Source: an uncultured Actinomycetes bacterium
Lineage (GTDB): Bacteria; Actinomycetota; Actinomycetes; S36-B12
Direction of reading: 5' to 3'
Length of the DNA stretch: 6,314 bases
Assembly: GCA_913061025.1 (NCBI GenBank)
Contig: CAJXUJ010000078.1
Coordinates: 1-6,314, forward strand
This document shows positions 5,952 to 6,314 of this stretch, in pieces. Under the pieces are notes generated by a model. That model saw nothing but the letters and a program-made list of their open reading frames with translations. It was not told the DNA's origin and did no database searches. The translations under genes were made by a program, and so were the position numbers. Every line of letters begins with the position of its first letter. Position 1 is the stretch's first letter.

Positions 5952-6223
5952 TGACCGTGCCGTTGTTCGATGTGGGAGATCGTGTGGTGGTGCGCACTAC
6001 ACCGCGTTTTCCCACGGTCAATCCACGGACACCTGAGTACGCGAAGGGTCACCGAGCGACAGTCGTAGCGACATATGGCCGAGTCGATAATCCTCTTGAT
6101 CACCACGCGGCCTATGAGCCGTTGTACACAGTTGTATTTGAGGGACGCGAGGTGTTTGGGCCGCGTGCTTCACATGAGGTGGTCGCTGAAATGCACGAAG
6201 AGTGGCTTGACGCAGACCTGTAA
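5951..6223 (+). CDS. Nitrile hydratase beta subunit C-terminal (SH3-like) domain protein
   Basis: The protein has 90 residues. FDVGDRVVVR (6-15), PRTPEYAKG (25-33), ATVVATYG (36-43) and EPLYTVVFEGREVFGP (56-71) follow the SH3-like barrel that forms the second half of nitrile hydratase beta subunits, including the Arg-x-Pro-x-Tyr segment. Arg26 aligns with beta Arg141 of Rhodococcus N771, which touches the oxidised claw cysteines. The whole helical N-terminal half of a normal beta (about 220 residues in total) is absent. This matches the split-beta design of thiocyanate hydrolase alpha. The ATG overlaps the preceding TAA by one base, with a GAGGGG just upstream, so it is translated with the alpha-like gene and the two products very likely form one complex. 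A role as a small activator or metal chaperone, whose known members also have this fold, is an alternative. Confidence 0.85.
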   Translation: MTVPLFDVGDRVVVRTTPRFPTVNPRTPEYAKGHRATVVATYGRVDNPLDHHAAYEPLYTVVFEGREVFGPRASHEVVAEMHEEWLDADL

Positions 6224-6226
6224 TCC

Positions 6227-6310
6227 TGGTGCGGAAGGCGGGAGTTGAACCCGCACGCCCGAAGGCACTGGTACCTAAAACCAGCGTGTCTGCCGTTCCA
6301 CCACTTCCGC
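6227..6310 (-). tRNA. tRNA-Leu, anticodon UAG
   Basis: Read on the minus strand, the acceptor stem GCGGAAG/CTTCCGC closes the molecule, followed by discriminator A and an encoded CCA (6229-6227). The anticodon stem CTGGT/ACCAG encloses the loop TTTAGGT, giving anticodon TAG, which reads CUA leucine codons. A long variable arm (TGCCTTCGGGCGT) marks a class II tRNA, as expected for leucine. The T arm GCGGG-TTCAACT-CCCGC is intact. Only 3 bp separate its 3' end from the stop codon of the convergent beta-like gene. The promoter lies beyond the right edge of the window. Confidence 0.97.
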
Positions 6311-6314
6311 GTGG

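Noticed and set aside
1..6314. CRISPR arrays, insertion sequences, riboswitches
   Set aside because: No spaced direct repeats, transposase fragments or recognisable aptamer elements were seen on either strand.

Overview
The window looks like chromosome from a high-G+C Gram-positive bacterium (Actinomycetota). It is clearly GC-rich. The glutamate racemase has the actinobacterial sequence flavour. The block murI ... rph-rdgB is the one known from Mycobacterium (murI, an Rv1339-like gene, rph, rdgB) and relatives. A DUF7144-type membrane protein, a family common in actinobacteria, lies at the left edge. The genus cannot be fixed from the sequence alone.

Layout, left to right: a strong hairpin (34-67); a small four-helix membrane protein on the minus strand (81-497); a 104-bp divergent intergenic region with two inverted repeats; murI on the plus strand (602-1396); an MFS transporter on the minus strand (1383-2618) whose tail overlaps the end of murI and whose start codon lies against that of rph; then a tight plus-strand run of rph (2623-3342), rdgB (3339-3962), a class I SAM methyltransferase (3979-4863), an enlarged nitrile hydratase alpha-like protein (4872-5951) and a 90-residue nitrile hydratase beta C-terminal-like protein (5951-6223). 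A tRNA-Leu(UAG) on the minus strand (6227-6310) closes the window. The plus-strand run has junctions of -4, +16, +8 and -1 nt and is probably one transcription unit. Its housekeeping half (tRNA 3'-end processing, clean-up of non-canonical nucleotides) leads straight into an accessory half.

The accessory half is the most interesting part. The alpha-like protein carries the cobalt-type claw motif C-T-L-C-S-C (Cys246, Cys249, Cys251) but is 359 residues long, against about 200 for a normal alpha subunit. It starts with a 9-His tail encoded by a hexanucleotide repeat, followed by a helical extension of about 125 residues. The partner gene encodes only the SH3-like half of a beta subunit. The helical half of beta, missing from the small protein, may be the extension fused to alpha. 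This resembles the split of beta seen in thiocyanate hydrolase, but with the N-terminal half moved onto alpha. Several active-site positions differ from true nitrile hydratases (the Gln90 position is Lys227, the Trp117 position is His254, and the beta Arg56 position appears to be Leu67). With a methyltransferase directly upstream, this suggests a non-standard metalloenzyme system whose substrate I cannot name.
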